Part shown: one piece after another, positions 45,401 to 54,874 of the stretch
Numbering within the stretch: position 1 is the first letter of the stretch
Layout of the letters: each line of letters starts with the position of its first letter
The notes under the pieces: model-generated
What the model was told of the DNA's origin: nothing
The model's input: the letters and a program-made list of their open reading frames with translations, nothing else
Databases searched by the model: none
From: Sporolactobacillus terrae DSM 11697
Lineage (GTDB): Bacteria; Bacillota; Bacilli; Bacillales; Sporolactobacillaceae
Direction: 5' to 3'
Length of the DNA: 64,000 bases
NCBI RefSeq assembly: GCF_000648615.1
Contig: NZ_JFZC01000034.1
Coordinates: forward strand, 1-64,000
Made by a program: the position numbers and the translations under genes

Positions 45401-48169
45401 AGTGTACTCTTTACCGATTTGGATAACTCCACGACTAACTAAATCGCTGGCTGGATAGGCAATACCACTCCAATCACCAATGCCTTCTGCGATTTTAAGA
45501 CCTTGATAGGTGTCACTTGTAAGATGCGCATTTTTCATCACAACAGGAGAAGTTATGTCTTTTGTACCAAGTGCTAGGTTTCTTCCACCAACCTGAAGAT
45601 TATCAAACTCCATCTGGCTAACCTTAGTGCTTATCTCATCGGACAACTGGTTAATCTGCGACCCCTGACTGCTGATCGTCGTGCCTTGATTACCTACCGT
45701 CTGCGACAGGCTGGTCACGTCTGTGCGGATGCCGTCTGCTTTGATGTCCACTGCGGATATGGATTGGTTGAGCGTATCCTTATCGGCGTTATAATCAGTC
45801 TGTGACACCTTACCGGCAATCTGGTTCGCCTGTACGTCAAGTTGCGCCGTGTTCGAGTTTACACGACCAGACAGCATATCCACCGTTGTCTTATCAGCTT
45901 TAAGCGTGATGCTGTCAGATAACTGATTGATGCTGGTGCCCTGACTGGTAATAGTATCGCCTTGATCAGATATGGTTTGAGTAAGGCTATTAACGTCTGT
46001 TCTAATTCCGTCTGCTTTTTGATCGACAGAAGCGATGTTTTGAGTCAGGGTATCCTTATCGGCGTTGTAAGTTGTGCTTGACACCTTTGTCTGGATGTCC
46101 TCTGCATTTTGATCAATCGCAGACTCATTATTTTCAAAACGCTGGACGACACCACTCTGATCCGTATTGTAAGTAGTTGTGCTGACCTTGCCAGACAGGG
46201 CGTTATCTGTCTCCGTTTTGGTGTACGTGGTTGACTTATCAGCTTTAGTGACAAGCTGTCCATTAACCCATGTCGCATCGGCTTTACCTGCGATGTCGGA
46301 CTGCATGGTATCTACCTGTCCACTTAGACTGCTTACGCCGTCCAGTGCATCCTGCGCATCCTGTGCAGCACTTGTCGCCTGATTAATCGCTGTGTTTGCG
46401 TCCGTTTGTGCCGACTGTGCAGTGTCTGATGCATCGTTAGCCGTGTTGATTGCATTGAGGGCATCTGCCATTGCCGCCTGTGCGTTGTCCCACGCTGTCG
46501 ATGCCTGACTAGCCGCATCTCCTGCCGTCTGTTGAGCCGCAATAGCCGCACTATTTGCACCATTTGCTGTGTTGACGGCATTCGATGCATCGCTTGCTGC
46601 ACTAATAGCCTGTGTGCTCGCTGCATCTGCTGTGGCTACTGCAGCATCTGCTTGATCCTGTGCGGCTTTGACGCCGTCTTGAATCGGATTCGTCCACTGA
46701 CCATCTTGATAGACAAAAATCGTTACAGTGCCATCAGCGTTGTCACGGAACCATATGTCTTGATTATTCGCCGCTATGGGCTGCGCCGCTTGGTGGTAGA
46801 CAGTGTTTTTGCCATTTGCTGCGGTAAGTGCGTCGATGGCTTTGTTCAGGGCATCGTTGGCATCGGCTGACTTGATTAAATCCCAACTGATGCCGTTGTA
46901 TCGATGCATCTTTGTAAATTGTCCGTTAACAATTTCAAACCACATATCGCCGCTGATTAGGTTTCCAGTCGGCTCAACCGCGGAAAAATAGGTCTTGTTC
47001 TTACCGTTCGCCTGTGTGAGTGCATAGCCGGATACCTTCGCCGCTTGGTTCGCGGTTGCGGATACGTCAGCGATGTTGGATTGTATGGTGTTGATACTCT
47101 GTGATAGTCCGTAGCTGATTGGATCACCAAGATCGATGCTGATATATTTTTCATCGAGCACATCATAATCAGTTGCAATGACCTTCGCCTTTACATCTAC
47201 TCCATATTGCAAGAATCTTACCGTGACAATATCGCATAAATTCACATGTTCCAATGGCGCAATATCTTTATAATCTTCTGTTTTCCAAAGATCAATGAAA
47301 TTGATTGTTAGATTAACTTTTGGTTTACCTATCTCATTATTGACGATATATTGCTGCACTTTTGTTCGAAGCGATGCTTCATCCGTCACATCGTCACCGG
47401 TAAGATCAACAGGCAGACAACGTCCATAAGCAAAATTTTCTACATATTGACTCTCTACCTTTTTTTCGGGTAATTCAATGACCTGGTCAGTCGTTCCACC
47501 GCTTCCGTCGTCAACTTGGATCGTCGCATAGGGATAGATGCTCGTGTATGTTTCATCAATGACATCTTCCTGGTTAAAATCAATCAGGTTTTTCCCATAC
47601 CCGACAATAATTCCGGTATCAGTGCCTCTGTTTTGCACAAACCGAATCAGATAATTGTCAAAGGTAAATTCACCGCGCCAGCGATCAAGCACACTTCCTT
47701 CAATTCCGGCCAGAGCAGCACCTGCAGAACAATGATCGAGTGTCGTACTGGAGACCGTTGTATCATCGCTCACGGATTCAAAACGATGTGGAAAAAGACA
47801 GTTTGACAGAATAGCGTTTAAGGCTTGCTGAGCCGTTCCGTTGGTCACAGTAACTTTACTGATGGGATTGTAGTTCAGATCATAACGAATATGCTGCGCT
47901 TTGTATAAGACTCGTTTATTGATTGCTTTCCCAACATAGTGGATCCGGAACAACTGCGGCTCCATGTTAGCATCATCGTTCATTTTTGCCTTTACGATGC
48001 ATTCTTTTTCAATCGAATCAAATAACGGCCCATCAGCCGGATAAGCGAATTCAAGAATGATTTTTCCGTTTCGCTCCTCGACTACGTGCGGCGAGATGAT
48101 ATCAGCCAGAGCACCAATACCCATATGATTAAATTGAGTTTCATTTTTGTCATATAGAATTGGGGTCAT
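42464..48169 (-). CDS. Tail-tip/tail spike protein with S74-like chaperone end
   Basis: 1901 residues. The N-terminus (about 1-370) is a Tal/prophage endopeptidase-type tail domain. A very long helical, Ala/Asp/Gln-rich middle with repeated LSDSITLKADKTTVD-like units follows, interrupted by two GGRN-type beta modules (about 45,100-45,600 and 44,300-44,750). Beta-prism-like repeats (SFQLWD, SLQIFD, SFQIWD) come next. The last 108 residues look like an S74 intramolecular chaperone, with S1794 and K1799 spaced as in the autocleavage dyad. Receptor binding is the likely role. Confidence 0.88.
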   Translation of the reverse strand: MTPILYDKNETQFNHMGIGALADIISPHVVEERNGKIILEFAYPADGPLFDSIEKECIVKAKMNDDANMEPQLFRIHYVGKAINKRVLYKAQHIRYDLNYNPISKVTVTNGTAQQALNAILSNCLFPHRFESVSDDTTVSSTTLDHCSAGAALAGIEGSVLDRWRGEFTFDNYLIRFVQNRGTDTGIIVGYGKNLIDFNQEDVIDETYTSIYPYATIQVDDGSGGTTDQVIELPEKKVESQYVENFAYGRCLPVDLTGDDVTDEASLRTKVQQYIVNNEIGKPKVNLTINFIDLWKTEDYKDIAPLEHVNLCDIVTVRFLQYGVDVKAKVIATDYDVLDEKYISIDLGDPISYGLSQSINTIQSNIADVSATANQAAKVSGYALTQANGKNKTYFSAVEPTGNLISGDMWFEIVNGQFTKMHRYNGISWDLIKSADANDALNKAIDALTAANGKNTVYHQAAQPIAANNQDIWFRDNADGTVTIFVYQDGQWTNPIQDGVKAAQDQADAAVATADAASTQAISAASDASNAVNTANGANSAAIAAQQTAGDAASQASTAWDNAQAAMADALNAINTANDASDTAQSAQTDANTAINQATSAAQDAQDALDGVSSLSGQVDTMQSDIAGKADATWVNGQLVTKADKSTTYTKTETDNALSGKVSTTTYNTDQSGVVQRFENNESAIDQNAEDIQTKVSSTTYNADKDTLTQNIASVDQKADGIRTDVNSLTQTISDQGDTITSQGTSINQLSDSITLKADKTTVDMLSGRVNSNTAQLDVQANQIAGKVSQTDYNADKDTLNQSISAVDIKADGIRTDVTSLSQTVGNQGTTISSQGSQINQLSDEISTKVSQMEFDNLQVGGRNLALGTKDITSPVVMKNAHLTSDTYQGLKIAEGIGDWSGIAYPASDLVSRGVIQIGKEYTISVWAKITSSATKPIQFWCDSIAYDQRGFVANINGEWTRFSKTFTVRDLDTVGTIRLEAYGGINSTDKVRMCGLKIEEGNKATSWSPAPEDKADQSALDGLSGTVTTQGTAINQLSDSITLKADKTTVDTLSGKVDQQGTQISANTSAIALKASQSSVDTLTGRVSTAEATMTTQANQIAARITEQDADSRYATQTALTATSNSLTSNISAVQTNLDNLQIGGRNQFLNSAELYLTPQGSSYSQSWIQLSSVFVEETVALEYTMQFNVQRNQIDAIPFNSIVIGRRTDGVGDAWGVRIGEDSSEWEKTDLGNGLWKYKIVFTYDRPLWATTNNGQFGFIAEGPAQGGVFKNMSLRQGNKVSDDWSPAPEDMATAVQFTSLSQTLSGFQTTVHQDYATKSLVTQTATTLQSSIDSKVGTDTYNSKISQLSNDINLRVSKNDVVNQINVSTESILIAGNKVHITGQTTIDNAVITHAMIASVDLGKATVGELNGNYIKAKSVTFDKMDVANLAAISANLGSVTAGSITGVTLNMGNGNFLVDPSGNLTTQNTTMRSKFVNGDQVVLGLVGNESPFRINASTGEYITLNSSSFQIWDETGQNAITIADNENLRGIDIKADGNGYYTSLTAGRLYTSGSVRADEYVQVGAFAAHLLANTSSLQIFDVNSYAGIVIADNADMRGINIQRDSSFSTVRESYIETSGDVIAHSNMLIGSETADRTIINASSFQLWDGDSGENGVLLADNATIRGLYVKRGDAYSLLKENRIETSGQMVAGDSIYGGYAIASSGGYGSGLYLGHGTSDPIIARLTAGYDQAGLGGKNNIAIETWYGFSIQNLYNGGIVGQYGTAFSVDARQGTMWVAGDAWANHWNTNSLAELKQDIEELQEGQALAAVNAVDIRAYRYKKEAEKGITKLSYGPIIGDGYSTPEQMLSTDGRGTDDHSALYLAIKSIQELTAIHQQDILKIAELESRISLLEGAAA

Positions 48170-48882
48170 AGCTTATTCCACCTCGGTTTCAGTTCGATAT
48201 GATCCACAGAGCCAGTCCAACTGAACTGATTTCCACCAGCATTTAAAATCGGCCAGAAGGCTGACCGGTAATGAGTGTTCTGTGTAGTTGTTCCTTTAAA
48301 AGCACTTTGAAGTTCTGAATCGATCTCGATGTAATCACTAATTCCAGTTAGGATAATTTCCTGATCATTTATGTGTAGCGTAATGTCCCCTGATCCGAAA
48401 ATTTTCATATACGGCAAAGATGTCCACTTTTCGGGATTGGTAATTGTTTTGGGCGCCGTAATCGTTTGGATTTGGTCACCAATTAGGCTATATCGGAATG
48501 GCTTGCAATTAAAGATCGGACGAAAGCTGCCAAATTGGTGAATGACTTGCGCAATGTCTAAAGCATTAACGCAGCTTGCCCAACGGAAATAGTCAGGATT
48601 CCAACTGTTAACCAACTTCCCATATTTTGAAGATGATTGCAGCCATCCCTTTATCCTGCTTCCCAATTCATCAAGTGACTCATTGCTGGTAGTCTCAACG
48701 TTGCAATCATAGGGTTGATCGTAATTCTTATAGCTGTTGTGATCGATAATCAAATCACCACTTTTACCAGGAACATGAACAAATTCAACATCTCGTTCTG
48801 GCGCCGCTGAAGTGAATTCATTTTTAATCGTCAGTCCGTAATCAATAGATTTTTCACCTTTAAACTCAAAATAAGAGGTCAT
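48166..48882 (-). CDS. Distal tail protein (Dit)
   Basis: 238 residues of the siphovirus distal-tail family: FEFKGEKSIDYGLTIKN at the start, VPGKSGDL, and an end that joins the tail tip. It forms the hub between tail tube and tip. The neighbours (tape measure upstream, tail tip downstream, 4-base overlaps on both sides) are canonical. Confidence 0.9.
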   Translation of the reverse strand: MTSYFEFKGEKSIDYGLTIKNEFTSAAPERDVEFVHVPGKSGDLIIDHNSYKNYDQPYDCNVETTSNESLDELGSRIKGWLQSSSKYGKLVNSWNPDYFRWASCVNALDIAQVIHQFGSFRPIFNCKPFRYSLIGDQIQTITAPKTITNPEKWTSLPYMKIFGSGDITLHINDQEIILTGISDYIEIDSELQSAFKGTTTQNTHYRSAFWPILNAGGNQFSWTGSVDHIELKPRWNKL

Positions 48883-51800
48883 TTGAATCCCACCTCTTCC
48901 TTGATATAAAGGCCAAGTTCCCGTGATAATTGTTTCGGCCCTTTCCCAGTCTCATCATTGTAATTTTTAATATTGAGGTTTACATTGACTACCCGAGAAT
49001 TGTCCGACTTAGAACTTGATCGATTGACAATCGTTGGCGTTGAAAATTCTGATGGTAACGTAAGCTGCCGAATAGGATTAATTGATGGGAGACTTAAATT
49101 GCTGATTCGGTCTTGTAAGTGATTCATAATTTCTTTCACACCACTAAAACCATTGCCCACACCGGTCGCAAATCCCGGTAAACCTAACAACTTTCCTAGC
49201 CGTTCAGTTTCACTGTTCTTAAGTACAGATGATCCAGCGGAAAGAGGCACAATGGACGGTTTATCGACCAGATAGGTGCCAATCCTCTTATCATTAACAA
49301 ACTCGCGTCCGGCCTCGCCAACAAGGGCAACTTCATCGCGCGGAAGATCTTTAACGCCAGCAGCATGTTTTGAAAACCATGTCTTGACGTTGATGATTTT
49401 TGAAATCGTTTTGCCAAGGTCAAAATAATTAGCGTCCTTATTAGTTTTGGCGTTAACGTTCTTTCGGACACCTTTAGGTAAGTCGTGATAATTCCCGTCT
49501 TTGTTCGTTTTCGTGTTTACAAGCTTCTTAATTGTGTCATCAAGGTCATAATAATTATTGTCCTTATGTGTCTTGGTATTGATATCCTTCTTAATGTCTT
49601 TCCGCAATTCTTTGTTAAGATCGTAAGCACCGTTAGTGGCACCTTTAATCTTATTTCCAACACCGATAAGTTTGTCAATTACCCCTTGAGTTGCCGACTT
49701 CTGTTTATTGTACTCGGCAGTGTTCAACTTCCCAGAAGCGTATGCCTTATTGATCTCAGAAAGTTTATTTTTTTCCTTTTCAACTTGCCCCGCAAGAATT
49801 GATATTCCCTTACGTCCTTGGTCATTAATTCCAACAGATTTAAGCAAAACGCTTGCGATCTTCGCATTCAACTGATCCGCACGGTTAAGCTGCTGCTTAT
49901 CTTTGTCCAACTTTTCTTGTGTTTTGTCATTTATTTTCTGCTGTTTACCCAAGTTAGTATTTAGCAACTCACCGTGGTTTCTCAATAAACTTAGATTATA
50001 GGTTGCAACTGCTCGTTCAGATTCCGAAGCGTGAACATTATCGCGTTGCGCTTCGTATTTCTTTATAGTTGCTTTCCAACCGTTTGCAATCGCTTCTTCA
50101 TTTAACTTTTGAAGCCCTCTTTCCGTCCCCAACCCTACATTGAGTTGATCTTGTAAATCTTTTATCCTTTTTTTATATTTTTCTTCATTCCCTAAAGCAT
50201 TGTTACGAGCAATCTCTAATTCTCGCAACTGTTGTTCAAGTAAAGCAGCGTTGTATTTCTTTGCCTTGTCCGTACTCTCTGCAATTCGATTGCCTTGGTC
50301 AGTTATTTTGTCTGTAGCACCTGGTACCTTCTCAATTAATTTACCGTTCAAATCAAGCATTTCGGATAGTTGCTTGTTGGACAACCCAGACTTTTTTTGA
50401 AGCTGATCAGCTTCATCTTTGAGTTTGGCAATCTCTTTCTCGCTCGTCTCTTTCTTCAATCGCGCTTGAATATCGATAAATTTTCCGAATTCGTCTGAGG
50501 TCAGCTTAGATTGTGCCTGCAGGTCATCATACTTTTTAATAATTGGATCTAGTTCCGCACGTTGCTCTCCAATAGCATCAGCCGCAGCTGTAGAAGTGCT
50601 TTCTATCTTGTTCATTTGATGCCATACGACGCCGGCACCGATGCCGAGCGCGGCGAGAGCTGTAATTGTCAACCCAATCGGATTGGTAAGCAGTGGAAGA
50701 GCACCGGCGAGCCCACCTGCTTTTGAAGCGGTCTGTGCCAATCCTCCGGCTGCTCCTGCAACTCCGGCTGCCTTATTGAGATCTCGGAGGTAATTAATGA
50801 ATTTACTACCCGCTTGTATTGCCCCGGCAGTATTTTTAACTAGCCCCCCAATCGCCCACGTCATGGCTCCGAGACCGGTACCGACGGCAAGCACTGCAGT
50901 AGTTGTTGCCGCCGCTTTAACAATAAATTGTTGCATTTCAGGCGACAGGTTGTTGTACCACTCAACTGCAGCTTGAACCTTTTTAGTCATGTCCTGAATG
51001 GTTGGGGTAAGGTTTTCACCAACAGTAATTGCGGCAGATTCAACAGCTCCTTGTAGTTGATCGACAGATCCTTTGAGATTATTTTTCATCTGCTTGGCAG
51101 CCTTAGCGGATGCCCCATCGGAATCCTTGAGCTCTTTCGTCATAGCGTTTAATTTTTTCGATCCGGCTTCAACTACGGGTAACATGCCCGAAACTGCTTC
51201 GGTTCCGAAGATCGTAGACAAAGCAGCCGTTTTTTGTGCCTTGCTCATGCCGTCTGTTTTCTTGCTAAGATCGCCCATGATTGTAGCAAATGGACGCATC
51301 TTACCATGGCTATCTGTTATTGTTACACCGAGTTTTTTCAATTCTTTCGATGCATCCTTCGGCGGATCAACCATACGCAAGAGCGCAGCACGCAGAGATG
51401 TTCCTGCCTGTTCTCCACGAATACCAGAGTTAGCCATGACCATGGTAGCGGCAGACAATTCTTCCATACTATATCCGAGGGCGTGCGCTGGCGCTGCTGC
51501 ATACTTAAAGGTGTAGGTCATATCCTGAATGCCTGCAGCACTGTCGTTTGCAGCCATCGTCAGAACATCCGCAATATGTGAGGCATCTTTTGCTGATAAT
51601 CCGAATGCATTAATTGCCGTGGAAACCGTGTCCGAAACAAGAGCAAGATCTTCCCCACTAGCTTCAGCCGCAGAAATAACACCAGGCATTGCCGCAATGA
51701 TTTGGTTGGCATTAAAACCATTCTTTGCCATCTCGCTCATGGCTTCGGCAGCTTGAGAAGCTGATAGAGAGGTTGACGCACCCAGTTTTATCGCCGATTC

Positions 51801-52175
51801 GCGCAACTTGCCAAACTCTTGTCGATTAGATCCGGCCATGGCGCCTACTTTCGACATCTTCGCGTCGAAATCCATAGCAGTTTTAGTAGCGTAAACCAGT
51901 CCACTACCAATGGCGGCAGTCGCAATCCCAAACACCTTTGCCATCTTTCCGCCCGCGTCCTGGACGGCACCATAACGCTTTTGGACATCGGTTAACTTAG
52001 AACTCAGCCGTTCCCACGCGCTCACTTGCTTACCAGTTGAGTTGCCAGCGCGACTATTTGTTTTTTCAGTTGTCGCACCTAAATCCTCAACTTCTTTTCT
52101 TAGCGCATGAATTGTGGTTTGCATCTGAGCCGCCGAGGCAGTAAACCTCGCTTGGAGTTCACTAACTAATGCCAT
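48879..52175 (-). CDS. Tape measure protein (TP901 family)
   Basis: 1098 residues setting tail length. The N-terminal coiled coil is followed by the conserved TP901 core (about 90-400: SQAAEAMSEMAKNGFNANQI, NSGIRGEQAGTSLRAALLRM). Hydrophobic segments near 420-450 and 500-520 are expected for DNA-channel formation. The rest is coiled coil and repeated NTKTNKD-G-Y-D-L units around 870-940. It is typical of long-tailed phages. Confidence 0.93.
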   Translation of the reverse strand: MALVSELQARFTASAAQMQTTIHALRKEVEDLGATTEKTNSRAGNSTGKQVSAWERLSSKLTDVQKRYGAVQDAGGKMAKVFGIATAAIGSGLVYATKTAMDFDAKMSKVGAMAGSNRQEFGKLRESAIKLGASTSLSASQAAEAMSEMAKNGFNANQIIAAMPGVISAAEASGEDLALVSDTVSTAINAFGLSAKDASHIADVLTMAANDSAAGIQDMTYTFKYAAAPAHALGYSMEELSAATMVMANSGIRGEQAGTSLRAALLRMVDPPKDASKELKKLGVTITDSHGKMRPFATIMGDLSKKTDGMSKAQKTAALSTIFGTEAVSGMLPVVEAGSKKLNAMTKELKDSDGASAKAAKQMKNNLKGSVDQLQGAVESAAITVGENLTPTIQDMTKKVQAAVEWYNNLSPEMQQFIVKAAATTTAVLAVGTGLGAMTWAIGGLVKNTAGAIQAGSKFINYLRDLNKAAGVAGAAGGLAQTASKAGGLAGALPLLTNPIGLTITALAALGIGAGVVWHQMNKIESTSTAAADAIGEQRAELDPIIKKYDDLQAQSKLTSDEFGKFIDIQARLKKETSEKEIAKLKDEADQLQKKSGLSNKQLSEMLDLNGKLIEKVPGATDKITDQGNRIAESTDKAKKYNAALLEQQLRELEIARNNALGNEEKYKKRIKDLQDQLNVGLGTERGLQKLNEEAIANGWKATIKKYEAQRDNVHASESERAVATYNLSLLRNHGELLNTNLGKQQKINDKTQEKLDKDKQQLNRADQLNAKIASVLLKSVGINDQGRKGISILAGQVEKEKNKLSEINKAYASGKLNTAEYNKQKSATQGVIDKLIGVGNKIKGATNGAYDLNKELRKDIKKDINTKTHKDNNYYDLDDTIKKLVNTKTNKDGNYHDLPKGVRKNVNAKTNKDANYFDLGKTISKIINVKTWFSKHAAGVKDLPRDEVALVGEAGREFVNDKRIGTYLVDKPSIVPLSAGSSVLKNSETERLGKLLGLPGFATGVGNGFSGVKEIMNHLQDRISNLSLPSINPIRQLTLPSEFSTPTIVNRSSSKSDNSRVVNVNLNIKNYNDETGKGPKQLSRELGLYIKEEVGFK

Positions 52176-52179
52176 ACAA

Positions 52180-52593
52180 TTAACCTCCTTTCTGCCGCAA
52201 CTTCAGCCGTTTTAAAAGTTCAAAATTCCATTCTCTTTTCTCAATTGGCTGATCTTTAAGAGAACGTGGAAGAAGCGATTGACGGAATTCTTCTCGTTCT
52301 TTTGAATCCACGTTCCCGGAAGCATAAAATGCTGAAAGGAACGCTAAATAGCGCTCACTATCTTTCTCATGGGCGCTAGCTTTGTCTTTTTCGTTCTGCA
52401 GTTCCACATAACTTAAAAGCTCCACCATTGGTGTTTGGAGCACCTCTGTGCGTCCGCCAAGTAGTGGAGCTAATCGAAATACGATGGTTTCTTTTAGGCT
52501 TGTGTCTGTTCCTCTGTCTCTTCTTTCGGCGCTGGAGCCAGCTTGTTGATCAGTCCCTTGATCTTGACTCTTGTCTTGGTCAGCGCCAAAGAC
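52180..52593 (-). CDS. Tail assembly chaperone GT extension (made by -1 frameshift)
   Basis: This frame is open from the slippery site in the upstream chaperone gene through to 52180. Its later part reads VFRLAPLLGGRTEVLQT and then helical sequence, unlike random frame. An internal GTG at 52443 has no good ribosome site. In many siphophages the G and G-T chaperones that coat the tape measure are made from such overlapping frames, located exactly here before the tape measure gene. Product: residues of G up to the shift fused to about 137 residues. Confidence 0.8.
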   Translation of the reverse strand, partial: VFGADQDKSQDQGTDQQAGSSAERRDRGTDTSLKETIVFRLAPLLGGRTEVLQTPMVELLSYVELQNEKDKASAHEKDSERYLAFLSAFYASGNVDSKEREEFRQSLLPRSLKDQPIEKREWNFELLKRLKLRQKGG

Positions 52594-53006
52594 TTTTTTG
52601 CTCGAGACATCAACTTTTCAATGTCGTTTTCGGTGATGATTGCGTCGTAAATATCGAAAATAACACCAAGTTTTTGCGATTTCAGTGCATCAAGAGAAAT
52701 TCCGCTTAGGACACTCACAAGCTGCACCGCGTGTTCCGGCAATCGAACAGCCAAGGCATCAAACGAGCCAACAACTGCATAAGCAAAGCGAATGTCTCGC
52801 TGTTGTGCGCTTTCTTCATCAGCTTTCGAGTTAAAAAAATCAAGGAGTTGTGCTAAGCCTTGATCTCCGTTGACTGTTTTTAATGCATCGTTCAGCACTT
52901 TCATCATTCCAATATACTGGTCGAGCACGATTTCCTCTATTTCATGATTTTCGACTTTGATGTTGCCTGATTCATCTTTAATTTTTAATTGAATGGTTGT
53001 GGCCAT
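52494..53006 (-). CDS. Tail assembly chaperone (gpG-like)
   Basis: 170 residues, beta-rich N-terminus (TIQLKIKDESGNIKVENHEI) then a helical core and an acidic Pro-rich tail. Position between the major tail protein and the tape measure gene is that of lambda gpG and its counterparts. The 3' region contains the slippery heptamer at 52593-52599. Confidence 0.85.
   Translation of the reverse strand: MATTIQLKIKDESGNIKVENHEIEEIVLDQYIGMMKVLNDALKTVNGDQGLAQLLDFFNSKADEESAQQRDIRFAYAVVGSFDALAVRLPEHAVQLVSVLSGISLDALKSQKLGVIFDIYDAIITENDIEKLMSRAKKSLALTKTRVKIKGLINKLAPAPKEETEEQTQA
52593..52599 (-). other. Programmed -1 frameshift site, A AAA AAG
   Basis: On the minus strand the codons GCA AAA AAG form the classic X XXY YYZ heptamer in the zero frame. 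The -1 frame is open from here to the stop at 52180 (about 137 codons), whereas the zero frame ends at 52494. Confidence 0.8.
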
Positions 53007-53058
53007 GAGTTTTCCTCCATGATAATAAAATAAAAGGACTCAAAAGAGTCCTTAAAAA

Positions 53059-53631
53059 TCAAGGCTCAGCATTTGGATCAGTTGGTCCAATGTAGAAGTA
53101 GTTGCCATCCTTCGTTGGATCAAATCCATCACGCGGCATGATATTAAGCGTAATTGAACGGTTTGTCTGTCCCTGATTCCATTGCTTTGTGAAATCTCCG
53201 TCCGACGCTGCTTTATAGACTACAATGTCCATAGATTTGTCATCAGCTGCCAAGTTACGTGGATGGATCACAATTTTTTTGCCCTTAGAACGTAGCGAAG
53301 TCCCTATTTTTGAATCGGTCAATCCTACCAAAGCGCCGCCCTCAGTTGCGGTGATCTGCTCGCTTGCCGCAAGCGCCAAATCTAGTATTTTCATATCTTC
53401 CTGAGCAGCAACAATGGTCACATGGCCTTGATACCCTGTCAGTTTGCGGTCGATTGGTGACGAACCAAAGTCAATAACTGTGATGTCCGTCCATTGCGGT
53501 TGCAGTTGAACTTCTCCGCCATCAGCCTGAAGATTTTCTGACCCGTCAAACTTCACGATGTCTTCCCCTTCGCCCACAGTAACCGTACAAGGGCCATAGG
53601 GAATTTTAACGATATTATCTTCTCCTGCCAT
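53059..53631 (-). CDS. Major tail tube protein
   Basis: 190 residues, all-beta composition, with the pattern of siphovirus tube subunits (start IPYGPCTVTVGEG, GYQGHVTIVAAQEDMKILDLAL, end region NIMPRDGFDPTKDG). It polymerises around the tape measure. Located between tail completion and chaperone genes. Confidence 0.85.
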   Translation of the reverse strand: MAGEDNIVKIPYGPCTVTVGEGEDIVKFDGSENLQADGGEVQLQPQWTDITVIDFGSSPIDRKLTGYQGHVTIVAAQEDMKILDLALAASEQITATEGGALVGLTDSKIGTSLRSKGKKIVIHPRNLAADDKSMDIVVYKAASDGDFTKQWNQGQTNRSITLNIMPRDGFDPTKDGNYFYIGPTDPNAEP

Positions 53632-53635
53632 TCTT

Positions 53636-54040
53636 TTAAACCTCCCTTAAAGTCGCTCTGAAATTAATGGACCACTCCATGATGCCTGATTCGTCGACAC
53701 CGATTCGGAGTGGTTCGCTGAGCGCTTGTATCAAATAAACATAGTAATTTGTTGTTATGGTGGCGCCTTTAATTGTCTTGCTGATCGTTACTTGCTGATC
53801 ATGCATCTTGTGGAATCGGTTGAACACCTGACGAGCCGCAAACTCTGCATAAGCAAATTCGGACGATCGGATATAGACCATGTATTCCGGCTGATGTATA
53901 TCAGCATCGTATAAGTCGGGATCACCACTACCTTCCGAGTACACAGTGCCTGTGTTGTCATTCGCTGTGTAGTTGTCAATCGTCCATTTTAAATCAGGCA
54001 AAATCAGCTTACTTTGTTGCATAAAAAAACTCTGGATCAC
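53636..54040 (-). CDS. Tail terminator/minor capsid protein
   Basis: 134 residues in the position of the tail-terminator subunit that caps the tube and joins the head. The pattern (Q-V-F-N-R-F-H-K and VYLIQALSEPLRIGVDE) resembles the 'minor capsid protein from bacteriophage' family. The start overlaps the gp10-like stop by 4 bases. Confidence 0.7.
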   Translation of the reverse strand: MIQSFFMQQSKLILPDLKWTIDNYTANDNTGTVYSEGSGDPDLYDADIHQPEYMVYIRSSEFAYAEFAARQVFNRFHKMHDQQVTISKTIKGATITTNYYVYLIQALSEPLRIGVDESGIMEWSINFRATLREV

Positions 54041-54531
54041 AGCTTATCGCCTCCCAGAGTACGTTTCAAAATTCGTTCTAGCATTTTCTTGTAATCCGAC
54101 TCAGTCGCATTGATGGCATTCTGCAGATACTTTCGACCAGTGGGCTGCCCCTTCCATCGATGCTTACTTCGAGTTCGTTTTCCACGACCATTAATATAGT
54201 AATTATCAAACTTAGAGCCATTATCGTATTTCGGAAAATGACCCTTGCGATATGGTTCTTCATGCCGTCGCACAGCATACTTCGAATTTGAACCGACACT
54301 CACTTCAACAGTGTGACCATGTATCTCAGCCTTTGTCGCATTAATGCTATCAACAAGATCACCTGCATCTTTAGGAGCTAAGGCTTTAGCACCTTCTTCG
54401 ACTAAGGAACCATAGTCAGTGAACTCTTCAATAAGAATCCGTTGAAAGTTCTCATCCATTTGATCAAACAGTTCTTTGAGTTCTTCGAGTCCATCCCACT
54501 CGATATGAAACAATTCATTTTTATTCGACAT
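54037..54531 (-). CDS. HK97 gp10-like tail completion protein
   Basis: 164 residues, MSNKNELFHIEWDGLEELKEL, then the typical APKDAGDLVDSI and SKYAVRRHEE motifs of the gp10 family. ATG at 54531 (AGGA six bases upstream) is preferred to 54552; either start overlaps the preceding gene. Confidence 0.8.
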   Translation of the reverse strand: MSNKNELFHIEWDGLEELKELFDQMDENFQRILIEEFTDYGSLVEEGAKALAPKDAGDLVDSINATKAEIHGHTVEVSVGSNSKYAVRRHEEPYRKGHFPKYDNGSKFDNYYINGRGKRTRSKHRWKGQPTGRKYLQNAINATESDYKKMLERILKRTLGGDKL

Positions 54532-54874
54532 AAGCGGTCCTGAAATAGACATGGTTACCCGCGAGATTCAAAGTCTCGTTGATTGAGATGATCTTCCCCT
54601 TTTGAAGTGCGGCACCCGTTGGATGGTATTCGGCGCTGTCGCCCTCTGATATCGCTATCTCCGTCGGAAAATCGATCTCCAATACACATTTATGTTGCTG
54701 TCCGTCTCGTGCCTGAATGAACTTCGTAGACTGTCGAATTCGAGCCTGTTTGATAGGACGATCCACTGTTAATGGATTTCCGTAATCATCAGTCATCGGC
54801 TCGCCGTTTTCGTCCACCTGTGGCTGTTTGAGTGTCAGAACACCATCAGCTAGCTTTGGCATTGGTGGTCTCAT
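54521..54874 (-). CDS. Head closure/minor capsid protein
   Basis: 117 residues with a beta-rich sequence and the position of the head-closure (stopper) subunit. The middle (VDRPIKQARIRQSTKFIQARDGQ) resembles the Minor_capsid_1 family. Start overlaps the previous stop by 4 bases. Confidence 0.7.
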   Translation of the reverse strand: MRPPMPKLADGVLTLKQPQVDENGEPMTDDYGNPLTVDRPIKQARIRQSTKFIQARDGQQHKCVLEIDFPTEIAISEGDSAEYHPTGAALQKGKIISINETLNLAGNHVYFRTAYVE

